Assembly (NCBI GenBank): GCA_016710585.1
Contig: JADJVN010000028.1
Span: forward strand, 1 to 64,000
Source: Saprospiraceae bacterium
Lineage (GTDB): Bacteria; Bacteroidota; Bacteroidia; Chitinophagales; Saprospiraceae
Direction: 5' to 3'
Length of the DNA stretch: 64,000 nucleotides
Below the pieces are notes generated by a model. That model searched no databases. It worked only from the letters and a program-made list of their open reading frames with translations, and was not told the DNA's origin. Below, piece after piece: positions 29,898-41,600 of this stretch. Each line of letters opens with the position of its first letter. The first letter of the stretch is position 1. Position numbers and translations under genes: made by a program.

Positions 29898-32722
29898 ATT
29901 TGTAAAATTTCAAGCCAATGGAATGCTTTTCTACCTGTAAAATCTTCAATCTGATGTTTGCAACTAAAGCCTGAAGTAAGGATCACAGTATTCATGTGGC
30001 TTTTTCTAATTGGAGCAAAAACACTTAATTCGCCAATTTGATATGAAATTTCACTATTTTTCTTCTGGTATCCAAATGAACCTGCCATACCACAACAACC
30101 AGAATCAATTTCTCTAATTTCAACATGAGAAAATAATTGATGAATAGCTTTTGTAGTAAAAAGTGCCTTGTGATGACAATGTCCATGAAATAGATAATCT
30201 CCACTAGGAATTGGAATGTTTTCAACTCCCTCTTTCACTAAAAATTCTTCTAATAAAAAAGTATTGCTTGAAATACTGAGATACTTGTTATCCTCCATAA
30301 GATCTGGCAAATCATCTACGATAGCACTCATGCAAGATGGTTCTATCATGACAATGGGGATATTATTTTGTGTAAAGATTAAAAGATCATCAAGAACTTT
30401 TTTTCCTTCTCTTTTGGCAATATCCAGCATCCCTTTTGACATAGCAGGTCTCTGACAGCATCCTGCAGAATATACTTCGGGATCATAGCCCAAATATTGA
30501 AGTAACTTTATCGTTTGTTCACCCAACCGTGATTGGTGATATAAAATGTAGGTATCAGCATACAAAACAACTTTTTTTAACTTTTTATTTTGTTGATTTG
30601 TATTTCGAAAATCAAACTTTTTTGAATTATATTTAGGAAGTATACGCTTAGAATCCAAACCACTAAACTTTTCGATTAATTTTCTCAACCACTTTCTACT
30701 TAAGAGTGCATTCATACCTGGTGTATGGATTGCTATCTCAGCTATTCTTCTTTGATGTTTTATTAAAAAATTTTGTGGATTAAATGATTTTGATTTATTG
30801 TCGAGAAACAATACTTCAGCTTTTAGTTTAGACATATCCACGTTGCTTGGACATTCAGATTTACAAGCCTTACATGACAGACACAGTTCCATTGCCTCAA
30901 CCACTTCAGCCTCATTTATTTCTTTAATTCCCAATTGACCACTCATGGCCATTCTTAAAATATTTGCTCTAGCACGAGTGCTGTCTTTTTCATTTTTTGT
31001 AGCTCGAAAACTAGGACACATTGTCCCACCACTAGTCTTACGGCATTCTCCTACTCCATTACAGAGGTGAACTGCATCATGAAATCCACCTTCTTTTCGA
31101 TAATGAAACTGAGACTTGAATAATTTATCTTTATAAATAGCACCATACCTTAGATTTTGATCCACAGGTGGCGCTTGAATAATTTTTCCTGGATTCAATA
31201 ACCAAAGCGGATCAAATACATATTTTATTTCCTGAAATGCTTTATACAACTTCTTTCCAAAAAAATATTCATTATAAGGACTACGGGCCAAACCGTCACC
31301 ATGCTCTCCACTCCATGAGCCTTTATATTTTTTTACCAACTCAATTGTAGACTGTGCAATTTTTTTCATTCGTTCAATGTCCTCTGCATCTCGAAGATCT
31401 AGCAATGGTTTGACATGTAACAAGCCAACACTAGCATGAGCATAAGCGACCACAGGTGTATCATTGGATTTACAAACAGCAAATACTTCTTTAATATAAT
31501 CAGCGAGATGTTCTAAAGGCACAGCGGCATCTTCAATAATTGCAATGGGCTTCCTTTTTCCCTTTACACCCAATAGTAATCCTAGTCCCTTCTTGCGAAG
31601 TGTAAAAATCGATTCAAGTTCATTTCTATCAGTATAGATTGGGAAGGCATAAGCATTATTTTGTTGAATCAAAAACTCACGAAAATCTTTGGCTTTTTGC
31701 TCAGCCTCACCTTCAGATTCGCCAAAAAATTCGACTAATAGAACTGCTTGTGGATCTCCCTCTATAAACTGACAATATCGCTTGGTCTCCATGTTCTCTC
31801 TGCTCAAATGAATGAGCATTTCATCCAACAGTTCGACAGATGCTGGTGAAAACTTTATTATCCTTTCAACTTGCTTCAAACACTCAAAAAAATCATGATA
31901 ATGTACAGCACATATTGCTTGATTTCTAGGCAATGGCTCAAGATTAATTTTTGCTTTGGTAATTATGCCGAGAGTAGATTCACTTCCACATATTAACTTA
32001 CATAAATTGAATTCCGCTCCTAAAAATTCATCTAAGTTATAGCCACCTACACGACGCATGACTTTGGGAAAATGGGTTACAATCTCCTCTTCATTATTAG
32101 CAACTATAGAAACTACACTGCGATAAATTTCTCCTTCTTTATTTTGTAATTGACATTTGTCTTCTAATACTGAATGTTGCAAATTCTTACATAAAATAGT
32201 TTCACCAGTGATGAGCATGATTTCCAATTCGATCACATGATCGATAGTTTTCCCATACAATATACTTCTTGTTCCACTTGAATTATTGGCAATCATACCA
32301 CCTACTGTGGCTCTGCTTGATGTTGCTGGATCTGGAGCGAAATGCAAACGATGTTCACTTAAACTTTGATTCAATTCATCTCGTACAATTCCAGGCTCTA
32401 CCCAAGCATATTTTTCAGCTGGATTGACATCCAAAAGCTGATTCATATATTTTGTAAAATCAAGAATAATACCTTCCCCTATAGTTTGTCCTACTAATGA
32501 AGTCCCAGCTCCTCTTGAAGTAATTGAAATTTTATTCTTATAAGCAAAATCTAGAATATAGCTAAGATCACTAGAACATTTTGGAGTAATGACAGCTAGT
32601 GGTGTTATTTGATAATTACTAGCATCAGTAGCATAAATCGCCCTAGTCAATAAATCATCTGCAATATCACCTTGGATTTGAGATCTTAGCTCATTCCATG
32701 AAATATGTGCAGTGTCTACCAT
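29894..32722 (-). CDS. FAD-linked oxidase with C-terminal Fe-S domains (D-lactate/2-hydroxyacid dehydrogenase type)
   Basis: 942 residues. An FAD_binding_4 domain comes first (SRGAGTSLVGQTIGEGIILDF, ATVGGMIANNSSGTRS), then the FAD-linked oxidase C-terminal domain (WSGEHGDGLARS), then a ferredoxin-like 4Fe-4S domain (CLSCKACKSECP near 620) and two CCG-type cysteine domains (AGCCQRPAMSKG, DSGCCGMAGSFGY). This GlcD-GlpC fusion oxidises D-2-hydroxyacids such as D-lactate and passes electrons to the quinone pool or a ferredoxin. ATG at 32722. It is the first gene of a unit with the beta-helix protein and folC. Confidence 0.9.
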   Translation of the reverse strand: MVDTAHISWNELRSQIQGDIADDLLTRAIYATDASNYQITPLAVITPKCSSDLSYILDFAYKNKISITSRGAGTSLVGQTIGEGIILDFTKYMNQLLDVNPAEKYAWVEPGIVRDELNQSLSEHRLHFAPDPATSSRATVGGMIANNSSGTRSILYGKTIDHVIELEIMLITGETILCKNLQHSVLEDKCQLQNKEGEIYRSVVSIVANNEEEIVTHFPKVMRRVGGYNLDEFLGAEFNLCKLICGSESTLGIITKAKINLEPLPRNQAICAVHYHDFFECLKQVERIIKFSPASVELLDEMLIHLSRENMETKRYCQFIEGDPQAVLLVEFFGESEGEAEQKAKDFREFLIQQNNAYAFPIYTDRNELESIFTLRKKGLGLLLGVKGKRKPIAIIEDAAVPLEHLADYIKEVFAVCKSNDTPVVAYAHASVGLLHVKPLLDLRDAEDIERMKKIAQSTIELVKKYKGSWSGEHGDGLARSPYNEYFFGKKLYKAFQEIKYVFDPLWLLNPGKIIQAPPVDQNLRYGAIYKDKLFKSQFHYRKEGGFHDAVHLCNGVGECRKTSGGTMCPSFRATKNEKDSTRARANILRMAMSGQLGIKEINEAEVVEAMELCLSCKACKSECPSNVDMSKLKAEVLFLDNKSKSFNPQNFLIKHQRRIAEIAIHTPGMNALLSRKWLRKLIEKFSGLDSKRILPKYNSKKFDFRNTNQQNKKLKKVVLYADTYILYHQSRLGEQTIKLLQYLGYDPEVYSAGCCQRPAMSKGMLDIAKREGKKVLDDLLIFTQNNIPIVMIEPSCMSAIVDDLPDLMEDNKYLSISSNTFLLEEFLVKEGVENIPIPSGDYLFHGHCHHKALFTTKAIHQLFSHVEIREIDSGCCGMAGSFGYQKKNSEISYQIGELSVFAPIRKSHMNTVILTSGFSCKHQIEDFTGRKAFHWLEILQI

Positions 32723-32779
32723 GAACTTTAAATAACTTGATTACTATAAAACATTTTCAAAAAAAAGTCAGTAATTGAA

Positions 32780-33499
32780 CTAAGCTATTAATGCATTATG
32801 TTCTTTCATCCATGAAAACAAACTTTGAAACATTTCATTGCCATCCACATTTCCCAAAATAATTTCAGAAGCTCGTTCTGGATGAGGCATCATACCACAA
32901 ACATTTCTTTCTCTATTGCAAATTCCAGCAATATTCAAACAGGATCCATTCACATTAGAATCATTATTTACGCTTCCATTTTCATGACAATATTGAAATA
33001 AAATCTGATTGTTCATCTCAAGTTCTTTAAGCGTATACTCATCAGCATAGTATCTGCCATCAGCATGTGCAATGGGAATTTTATACGCCTTTTGAATATC
33101 CAAATCATAGGTCAATGGAGACTCTTTTGTATTTACTTTGAGGTATACAGATTTACACATAAATTTGTGATTTAGATTCGGTAATAATTGCCCAGGCAAT
33201 AATCCAGCTTCACATAAAATCTGAAATCCATTACAAATCCCGATGACTAGCCCTCCTTCATTTGCAAAACGAATCACCTCACTCATAATTGGTGAAAATC
33301 TAGCTATTGCACCACATCTCAAATAGTCGCCGTAAGAAAATCCTCCTGGAATAAAAAGACAATCTCCTGGATTAAATCCCACCAAAGAAGTTTCTTTATG
33401 CCATATTTTCTTGATTGGCTTTTGATAAAAATCGCCAATGATGTGAATCAAATCATCATCACAGTTTGAACCTGGAAAAACAACTACGCCAAATCTCAT
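32780..33499 (-). CDS. purQ: Phosphoribosylformylglycinamidine synthase, glutaminase subunit PurQ
   Basis: Supplies ammonia from glutamine to PurL in de novo purine synthesis. 239 residues; class I amidotransferase with nucleophile Cys in VIGICNGFQIL and the His/Glu pair in MMPHPERA. N-terminal FPGSNCDDD is typical. The presence of a separate PurQ implies the small split PurL (purS-purL) system, but neither gene is in the window. It follows the DUF6427 gene with a 1-bp gap. Confidence 0.95.
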   Translation of the reverse strand: MRFGVVVFPGSNCDDDLIHIIGDFYQKPIKKIWHKETSLVGFNPGDCLFIPGGFSYGDYLRCGAIARFSPIMSEVIRFANEGGLVIGICNGFQILCEAGLLPGQLLPNLNHKFMCKSVYLKVNTKESPLTYDLDIQKAYKIPIAHADGRYYADEYTLKELEMNNQILFQYCHENGSVNNDSNVNGSCLNIAGICNRERNVCGMMPHPERASEIILGNVDGNEMFQSLFSWMKEHNALIA

Positions 33500-33500
33500 A

Positions 33501-34478
33501 TTACCAATTTTGAAATTGTAAAAATAATGCAGAAATAATAAATGTCAAATGAATAGTATCAGCCAATAATTGATTTTTAATTTTTGATATCATCAATCCC
33601 ATCAAAATCGACAAGGGAACTAAAAATAAATGTATATGGTTGATTTCCTTTATATTTAAAAATAATAATGAAAGTAATCCTACAAATATTATCCAAAAAA
33701 ACAAGTCATAATATTTTTGAACTATAATAGTCTTCTTTAACTGAAATAAATTCAAAGAAATAAATGCTGCAATAAATACCAGACTTAATATTCCCATTGC
33801 AACTAGCCCATGTCCACCAAAAGACAATGAAAAAGCATAAGGTGAAAAAAATGAATTCACTTGAAGCTCATAAAATTCATCTAAGAAATCAAAAGCAAAT
33901 CCAGCCGTACAAAATAGAAAATAGACACAAAAAAATCCGACAAGTATTTGAAATAATTCTCGCACTTTAAAACCTTTCAGCACAATTAATGAAATAATGC
34001 CCACAAGGATAAATATATAAAATGGAAGATATATCAGCGATGCAAGTCCAACGAAAAATCCAAAATTAAATATCTTCAAAGGTGAAGATTTCTGATTATA
34101 GATCCCCATAATCTGTTGAACAGCTATTGCAAAAAATAAAGTTGCAATTAATGAAGGTGTCAATGCTAAAGTATTTGCATGTAGCCCACAAAAAATTATA
34201 AAAAATATTGAGGCAAATAACTGACCATTTGGTATCAGTCGGAATTTTACCACTATATTTCCCAATATAATTGCAATCAACGAAATTACTAAAGTTGCGA
34301 TTATAGTCTGAGCTTCATAGGATAAGTTTAACGTATCCATTACAGAACTAAATACCCAATTAGCTGGATTTATGGCAACTGGAATGCGGCGCAACCATAC
34401 ACCCAAATGCAAAAAGAATGCATAAGGAAAAATCAATAAATAATTTATGAAAAGATTCTTTCGAAATAAACTTAACAA
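33501..34478 (-). CDS. DUF6427 family integral membrane protein
   Basis: 325 residues with about nine to ten hydrophobic segments and no signal peptide. The start (SLFRKNLFINYLLIFPYAFFLHL) matches the Bacteroidota DUF6427 family, of unknown function. The only start in frame is a TTG at 34478; no ATG or GTG lies between the upstream stop and it, so either TTG is used or the 5' end is misread. It is adjacent to purQ, a pairing that suggests co-transcription rather than shared function. Confidence 0.7.
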   Translation of the reverse strand: MLSLFRKNLFINYLLIFPYAFFLHLGVWLRRIPVAINPANWVFSSVMDTLNLSYEAQTIIATLVISLIAIILGNIVVKFRLIPNGQLFASIFFIIFCGLHANTLALTPSLIATLFFAIAVQQIMGIYNQKSSPLKIFNFGFFVGLASLIYLPFYIFILVGIISLIVLKGFKVRELFQILVGFFCVYFLFCTAGFAFDFLDEFYELQVNSFFSPYAFSLSFGGHGLVAMGILSLVFIAAFISLNLFQLKKTIIVQKYYDLFFWIIFVGLLSLLFLNIKEINHIHLFLVPLSILMGLMISKIKNQLLADTIHLTFIISALFLQFQNW

Positions 34479-34631
34479 CTCAGACCGCTTAAATTTGAAG
34501 CGAAAATATAAAACTTATATGGATTATTGTATAAAATGTTTGTGCTTAGATAATTATTAGCAAATAAATCAAAATTATACTTAAAATTCGTAACTTTTTA
34601 CTGCCATTAATGTTCGATCATTACTATTTTA

Positions 34632-35621
34632 TTGCTTTTTGTGGCTCCAAGTCTAAATCATATAAGATCTGTTGTAACTGATGAGTTGGGAGTGTTTGAT
34701 GAACGCTTTCGCACTGCGATGAAAAGTCGCGTATCACTATTGGACAAAATCACCTATTATATAGTCAAAACCAAGGGGAAGCAATTCCGACCATTGATCA
34801 CTGTATTATGTGCGAAACTTTATGGTCCTGTAAACGAGAAATCCTATAATGCCGCAGTACTTGTAGAGCTTCTTCATACAGCTACATTAGTACATGATGA
34901 TGTCGTAGATGACGCACATCAGCGAAGGTCATTTTTTTCAATTAATGCGCTGTGGAAAAATAAAATTGCAGTTTTAGTTGGGGATTATTTACTATCACGC
35001 GGATTGCTTACTGCATTGGAGAATAAGCATTTTGATCTTTTAGAAATTCTCTCCACATCTGTTAAAGAGATGAGTGAGGGAGAGTTGATGCAACTTGAAA
35101 AATCAAGAAAACTTGACATCACTGAAGAAGATTATTTTACCATTATTCGTCAAAAAACAGCTTCACTTATTTGTTCAGCTTGTACCTGTGGTGCCAAGTC
35201 AACTATGGAAACTGAAGATGAAAAGCAATTGCAATTGGTAAAGGATTTTGGAACAAATCTGGGCATTGCATTCCAAATAAAAGATGACCTCATGGATCTC
35301 TCTGCCGATGATACTGGAAAACCTAAAATCCACGATATCAAAGAAAAAAAGATGACATTACCACTCATCTCAGCATTGCGCAGAGCGCCATCTTCAGAGA
35401 GTAAAGACATCATTCGCAGAATACGATCTAATTCTGAGGATAAAGAAAATATAAGAATCGTGCTTAAATTTATCCATGATTATAATGGAATTGAACTCGC
35501 CACATTAAAAATGAATGAATATCGCGACAAAAGCCTAGACATTTTGAAATTACTTCCACAAAATACAATCAATGAGGCACTTCAAGAACTCTGCCACTAC
35601 GTGACTTTAAGGAGCAAATAG
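34632..35621 (+). CDS. Polyprenyl synthetase (trans-isoprenyl diphosphate synthase)
   Basis: Builds the isoprenoid chain of menaquinone or a related carrier. Both Asp-rich motifs are present: first LVHDDVVDDAHQRR (about 90-105), second FQIKDDLMDLSADD (about 215-228). GKQFRP and KTASLICSAC are typical of this family. No ATG is available: the frame opens after a stop at 34608 and offers TTG at 34632 or GTG at 34641; the GTG would also suit. An ATG at 34610 is out of frame by one base, so a 5' indel cannot be excluded. The long-chain product (octaprenyl or similar) cannot be fixed by eye. Confidence 0.9.
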   Translation: MLFVAPSLNHIRSVVTDELGVFDERFRTAMKSRVSLLDKITYYIVKTKGKQFRPLITVLCAKLYGPVNEKSYNAAVLVELLHTATLVHDDVVDDAHQRRSFFSINALWKNKIAVLVGDYLLSRGLLTALENKHFDLLEILSTSVKEMSEGELMQLEKSRKLDITEEDYFTIIRQKTASLICSACTCGAKSTMETEDEKQLQLVKDFGTNLGIAFQIKDDLMDLSADDTGKPKIHDIKEKKMTLPLISALRRAPSSESKDIIRRIRSNSEDKENIRIVLKFIHDYNGIELATLKMNEYRDKSLDILKLLPQNTINEALQELCHYVTLRSK

Positions 35622-35779
35622 ACCGTTTGTTTACCCTTTAATCTTCCGATTATAGCATTCCATAACAAATAAATATATATTTTAGTACTTCATATATATT
35701 ATATTCTAATATTTAATAAAAATGAATTATTTTTGGCAAAATTTTATATTTAATATAATGATTGCAAAACCTTGATCCA

Positions 35780-37435
35780 ATGAGCTCGAAAAAAAACATA
35801 AAAAAAGAAGTTATTGAAACTTCAATTCCTGTAGCCAAAGATAAAATCAATTCTACTATAGAAAAAACCAGCTTTTGGAGCAAATTCATTCATTATATCA
35901 AATCCGATTGGATAGCATTGTTATTGGTGATTGCAAATACTGCCTTACTCTATATTTTATCACTCTACAACGATGGATTCTATCAAGGTGAAGAGGCAAA
36001 TCACTATATAAATATGAAATCATTTTGGAATGATCCTAGTATCATTATGGGTTCTTCCAATAAACCTGGATTCAAAATACTTTTTGTAATTCCAGCATTA
36101 TTTGGTCAAATGTTTGCGCGCATTTTTCAATGTCTTATAGCTAGTCTTATTGTTTATTTTACTTATCGAATTGCGAAGCTAAAGAATTATCAATTTCCAC
36201 TGCTCGTGTTTTTATTATTCATGACCTCTCCACTATGGGCAGGAGTTTCATTTAGATATTATCCTGAAATCACAGGAGCTTTATTTCTTGTTTTAAGTTT
36301 GTATTGTCATTTTCTTTATCCTAACTCAAAGATTTTAGCAGCGTTTTTTCTTTCCTATGCTATGATCATTCGTGGAGAATTTATGTTTGTTGCTTTACCT
36401 TACTTCATATATTTGTTTCTAAGAAAAGATTGGAAAGCTATAATTGCGCTAGGTGTATTTCCATTTATTATTAATCTATTGGGATTTATAGAAACTAAAG
36501 ATATTTTTTATTTCATCAACGATAATCGAGAATACGCTGCATGGGCCAAGGTTAACTATGCTAAAGCTGGATTTGACCATTATTTCGTAATGAGTGGGGT
36601 ATGTTTTGGATATGTATTACTTGTTGGCTTTTTTTTATATACAATTCTTGCCTTGTTCAAAAAAGTAAAATTTGAATTAATACTTTTCTTCCCATTTGTC
36701 ATATACTTTTTCCTCCATTGTTTAATGAATTGGAAAGGAGGGAAAATATTATCTTCTACTGCTGGAAATCTTAGGTATATCATTACTATTTTACCTTTAG
36801 CAGTACTATTGAGTTTAGCTGCTTTCACTCGATTTTTTGAAATGAAGCAAAAGTTTCTTTATCTTTTTCTATTTGTATTTCTAATATTTTTTATAGGATA
36901 TGCATTGACTTATGATCACAATTGGATAGAACGAGCGAAATGGCTTCCTAGAAATTATATGCCATTGTACTTTTCACCTGCGCTTATTTTGTTTTTAATA
37001 TTACCATTAAAAAACAAATATGTTTATTTTGGTGGGATTGCTCTATTTAGTCTTATCGGTTCATACCTATTTTTTAAGCCAATCAAATTAATCGATAGTG
37101 GAGAAAACCATACAGCAAAAGAATTGGTAGATTGGGTAAAAAAATATAATTATCAAGATACTAGACCTATATATCAAGTACTTCCGACGTTTAATTATTT
37201 TTTTGATAAAACACCAGAAGATTACAAATTTGGTATGATGAACCTAATTCCCAGCGAATTGGATAAATCAAAAGTGGGTTCTATTATTATTTGGGATTCT
37301 CACTTTGCCTTAAAATTTGGAAAAGTAGAAAAATCATATTTTGATACACGACCTGATAAATACTTACAATTAGATCAAAAACTTTCTCCTGACAAAAGAG
37401 TTGAGTTTTATATCTATGAAAGAATAAATAAATAG
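35780..37435 (+). CDS. Polytopic membrane protein, GT-C glycosyltransferase-like
   Basis: 551 residues from ATG 35780 (an in-frame TTG at 35762 is less likely). About 11 hydrophobic segments follow a 45-residue polar N-terminus. The first extracytoplasmic loop has acidic residues and an aromatic pair (YQGEEANHYINM), the place where GT-C lipid-linked sugar transferases keep their catalytic Asp/Glu, and the C-terminal 120 residues are soluble. I do not recognise a named family. It is followed by the epimerase gene at once (1 bp). Confidence 0.6.
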   Translation: MSSKKNIKKEVIETSIPVAKDKINSTIEKTSFWSKFIHYIKSDWIALLLVIANTALLYILSLYNDGFYQGEEANHYINMKSFWNDPSIIMGSSNKPGFKILFVIPALFGQMFARIFQCLIASLIVYFTYRIAKLKNYQFPLLVFLLFMTSPLWAGVSFRYYPEITGALFLVLSLYCHFLYPNSKILAAFFLSYAMIIRGEFMFVALPYFIYLFLRKDWKAIIALGVFPFIINLLGFIETKDIFYFINDNREYAAWAKVNYAKAGFDHYFVMSGVCFGYVLLVGFFLYTILALFKKVKFELILFFPFVIYFFLHCLMNWKGGKILSSTAGNLRYIITILPLAVLLSLAAFTRFFEMKQKFLYLFLFVFLIFFIGYALTYDHNWIERAKWLPRNYMPLYFSPALILFLILPLKNKYVYFGGIALFSLIGSYLFFKPIKLIDSGENHTAKELVDWVKKYNYQDTRPIYQVLPTFNYFFDKTPEDYKFGMMNLIPSELDKSKVGSIIIWDSHFALKFGKVEKSYFDTRPDKYLQLDQKLSPDKRVEFYIYERINK

Positions 37436-37436
37436 T

Positions 37437-37844
37437 ATGAATTTTGTAGAACATATAGGAATTGCAGTGAATAATATTGAGTCTGCTAATGAATTATATA
37501 CAGCCTTACTCGGTGTCGCACCATACAAAATGGAAACAGTAGAATCTGAACGTGTCATGACTTCCTTTTTTCAAGTGGGCAAAAATAAAATCGAACTACT
37601 TGAGGCAACTCATGAAAATAGCGCCATTGCAAAGTTCATTGCAAAAAAAGGAGAAGGCATACATCATATTGCATTCGATGTTAATGATATTGAATCTGAA
37701 ATGACAAGATTAAGCAATTTGGGCTTCCAACTATTGCAAGAAAAGCCCAAACGTGGTGCTGATAATAAATTGGTTTGTTTCGTTCATCCAAAGTCTGCTC
37801 ATGGCGTTTTGATAGAATTATGTCAATCCATCAAGGATGAGTAA
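37437..37844 (+). CDS. mce: Methylmalonyl-CoA epimerase
   Basis: Converts the (2S) and (2R) forms of methylmalonyl-CoA in propionate or succinate metabolism. 135 residues, a vicinal-oxygen-chelate fold. Metal ligands are visible in VEHIGIAVNNI (His), GIHHIAFDVNDI (His) and GVLIELCQ (Glu). ATG at 37437, 1 bp after the previous stop, and it overlaps the TauE/SafE gene by 8 bp, so the three are co-transcribed. The mutase gene is not in the window. Confidence 0.95.
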   Translation: MNFVEHIGIAVNNIESANELYTALLGVAPYKMETVESERVMTSFFQVGKNKIELLEATHENSAIAKFIAKKGEGIHHIAFDVNDIESEMTRLSNLGFQLLQEKPKRGADNKLVCFVHPKSAHGVLIELCQSIKDE

Positions 37845-38619
37845 TTTTGAATTTATCATTTCAATTCTTGGAGGCTTTCTTGCTGGTGTGATCAATACTT
37901 TTGCTGGAAATGGATCTACGATAACATTGGGCATACTGACAGAGGTTCTTGGTCTTCCAGGCAATGTGGCCAATGGAACCAATAGAGTAGGGATTTTTGT
38001 CCAAGGCATATTCAGTCTTGAAGCTTTTCAGCGCAATCAAAAGATATTATGGCAGGAATCCAGAATATATGTCAGCATCGGAATTATAGGAGCTATATTG
38101 GGTGCTTATGTTGCTTTACAGATCAGCTCAGAGCAATTTAAGTTTGTATATAAATATTTAATGCTTGCCATACTCATTGTATTATTTATCAATCCTAAGC
38201 ATTGGACAAATCCACAAAAGATTGCAAAAAAATTACCATTGTATGCAAGTATTCCCATTTTTCTAGCATTGGGTTTTTATGGTGGTTTTATTCAAATGGG
38301 CATGGGCATATTTTTTCTAGCTATAATGGTGCTCGTTATCGGGCTGCCTATGCTAGAATCCAATGCAATAAAAGTATTGATGGTGACGACCTATACAGCT
38401 ATAGTCTTAGCAATGTTTCATTACAAAGGACTTATAGATTGGAAGACTGGCTTAACCATTGCCATAGGGCAAGGACTTGGAGGCTGGATGACAGCTCAGT
38501 GGAGCAGTACATTCCCAGAGGCAAACAAATGGTCTTATCGAATTCTTATAACTATAATGATTTTAACTTTATTCCACTTATTCCATCTTGATGCTTTTAT
38601 TTTTAAATTGTTTCAATAA
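37837..38619 (+). CDS. TauE/SafE family sulfite/organic-anion exporter-like protein
   Basis: 260 residues with about eight membrane segments. The N-terminus (SILGGFLAGVINTFAGNGSTIT) and the second half (YGGFIQMGMGIFFLAIMVLVIGLPMLESNAIKV) are the two related TauE/SafE halves with their G-x-x-x-G features. The family exports sulfite, sulfoacetate or other anions; the substrate here is unknown. The start overlaps the epimerase stop (ATGAGTAA). Confidence 0.88.
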   Translation: MSNFEFIISILGGFLAGVINTFAGNGSTITLGILTEVLGLPGNVANGTNRVGIFVQGIFSLEAFQRNQKILWQESRIYVSIGIIGAILGAYVALQISSEQFKFVYKYLMLAILIVLFINPKHWTNPQKIAKKLPLYASIPIFLALGFYGGFIQMGMGIFFLAIMVLVIGLPMLESNAIKVLMVTTYTAIVLAMFHYKGLIDWKTGLTIAIGQGLGGWMTAQWSSTFPEANKWSYRILITIMILTLFHLFHLDAFIFKLFQ

Positions 38620-38695
38620 TATGAATAATTAAAAATAGATCATCGCAAATGACTTCAATACTTTAAAGCAATTTGCTAAATAAAAAATTAGACAT

Positions 38696-41600
38696 ATGAA
38701 AGATTTATTTGATTTACATCCAAAAATAAATCCAAGTTTTGAGGAAGCCTATCAAGGATTGAACATTGCTCAAAAAAAAGCTGTAGACAGCATCGAAGGA
38801 CCTGTTATGGTCATTGCAGGACCGGGGACAGGAAAAACTCAAATTCTATCTATTCGGATAGGAAATATACTTAAAAAAACGGATTGTGATCCTAAAAGCA
38901 TTTTGTGCCTAACCTATACAGAAGCAGGTGCAAAAGCAATGAGAGACCGATTACAAAAATTTATTGGCGCTACTGCATATGATGTAGGTATCTACACTTT
39001 TCACTCCTTTTGCAATCTTATCATCAGAGAAAATCCTGAAGAATTTGGTTTGTTTGGAAATTTTGATCTAGCATCAGATCTGGATCTAAATAATATAGCC
39101 ACCGATATCACCAAATCATTTCAGAAAGACCATCCACTTTATAATTATAAAAATAATTATGCTTACACCATCTACAATATTTTGAAATTAATTCAACTCA
39201 TTAAACAAGAAAATTGGGACCCAAATAAAATTATTGATGACTATAAAAAAGAAATTATTTCATCCAAAGATTCTGATATTTATATTTACAAACAAAATCG
39301 TGGAAATAATAAAAAAGGAGATTTCAACGAAAATCTTTACAAAAAAGATACTGATAAATTAAAGCGATATATAGCATTCTTCGAGTGTTTTGAAAAATAC
39401 CAAGAGAGCTTAAGAACCAAAGAACTCTTTGACTTTCATGACATGCTCAAATGGGTCTTAGAAAAGTTCAAAAATGATGATACCTTCTTAGCGAAATATC
39501 AAGAGCGATTTTTATATTATCTTGTGGATGAATATCAAGACACCAATGGAATTCAGAATGAAATTATATATCAACTCAATTCTTATTTTGATTCGTCCAA
39601 TATTTTTGTCGTAGGCGATGATGATCAAGCGATCTATAGATTCCAAGGCGCAAAAATGGACAATATGATCGAATTCAATGCGAAATACAAGCCAGAAATT
39701 ATCATCCTCACAGACAACTACAGATCATCGCAACACATACTCAATGCTGCTGGATATTCGATTCAGAATAATATCGAAAGGTTGATCAATATTCGCACTG
39801 ATCTCAATAAAGATTTGACAGCTGCAGGAAAAAACAAAGCATACAATGATCAAGTCAAAATAATTGAGTACTATAATTTTGAAGCTGAAGTTGTCGGTGT
39901 TTGCCAACAAATAAAATCAAACATTGACAATGGCATAGAGCCAAAAGAAATGGCTATTCTTTACAAAAAAAATAATGAAGCTGACTCCTATGTCAAATAC
40001 CTCCAAGCTCTAAAGATCCCCTATTCTGTCTCCAAAGAAGTAAATGTCCTGCAAGAAAACCATCATCAAACAAATCATTAAGTTATTGGATTTTATTCAA
40101 AAAGCGCAGCGATCACCATTTGCGAATGATGATATTTTGTTTGAAATATTACATTTTCCTTATATTGAATTTTCAGTAATAGATATAGGTATTTTATCAA
40201 GACATCTCTCTCCATTTGAAAATAAAGAAAGTCTTTTAGAATTACTTAATAATAAAACTATTCTTACAAAATTAAAATTACAAAACACAGAATATTGTAG
40301 TGTTTTCTATACTATTATCATGGAATTGATTGAGAACTTTAATAGTCTCACAGCTCAAGTATTTATAGAAAAACTATTACATGATTTGCAAATTCTAAAA
40401 TACATCGTCAATCATCCTGACAAAATTCATTTACTCAATGTACTTAATCGATTCTTTGATTATATTAAAAAAGAAAGCACGAAGAATCCTAACTTAAGCA
40501 TGTCTAATGTTATTTCAGATATCGAGCAAATGCAAAATAACAATTTAAGTCTTTCCTTATATCAAGCCATCGGTACAAAAAATGGAGTGCAGCTCTCTAC
40601 GCTTTACAAATCTAAAGGATTGGAATATGATTATGTCTATATGATCAATAATACCGCTGCAAATTGGAAAAGTGTGGAACGATCTCCCGTCGTCCTTCCA
40701 GAACATATCAAAAGATCTGATATAGCCAATGATGAAGATATACGCAGATTATTTTATGTCGGTATGACTCGAGCAAAACAAAGTTTATCTATCTCTTATC
40801 CAAAAGAAACCATCGATGCAAAAAATGCCGAACCCAGTAAATATGTATCAGAACTTAAAGCAGATGAAAAAGTAATTTTTGATTTTCAAAAAATAGATGA
40901 TGAATTGGTAGCAAATATGCTTGTTGCAGAAATGAGTTCGTTGAAAAAAGATTTTACGATACTGAATGATGAATGGCTTGATTCATTTTTAGAAAATTAT
41001 CGTTTGAGTCCAACAGCAATGGATAAATACCTCAGATGTCCAGTTGCCTTTTATTATGAAAATATATTGCGCGTACCTTCTGCTAGAACTTCTCCATTTG
41101 GATTTGGACGGGCTATACACGAATCCCTTCATCAATTTATCCAGAAACATAGAACTGATGCAAAAGCTGATGTAGAGCGCTATAAAGAATATTATATCGA
41201 CTCTATGAAAAAATATAAATCTCACTTTACCACAGCAGAATACGAGGGATATTATAATAAAGGATTAGAGAATATTCCAGAATTTCTTCTCACTTATTGG
41301 GATCAATGGAGACATGCTGAGAACATGCAGTTTGAAATAAAAAAGAAAGAAGCGCACTACAAAGAAGTACCGATCAGTGGACAATTGGATCGCATTGATT
41401 TTCTTGGAAATCAAATCACGGTCATTGATTACAAAACTGGAAATTCTTCAGGAGCAAAATCCAAAGTCAAAGCACCAGATGCAAAGAATCCAGATGGAAC
41501 TGATTATTGGAGACAAATGATTTTTTACGCGATTTTATTGGACTATTATCCTGAGTATCGCAATAAGCAGTTTAGAGGAATATTCTATTTTGTATTGAAG

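Noticed and set aside
34610..34632. ATG at 34610 as start of the polyprenyl synthase
   Set aside because: Out of frame by one base; would require an indel not otherwise supported.
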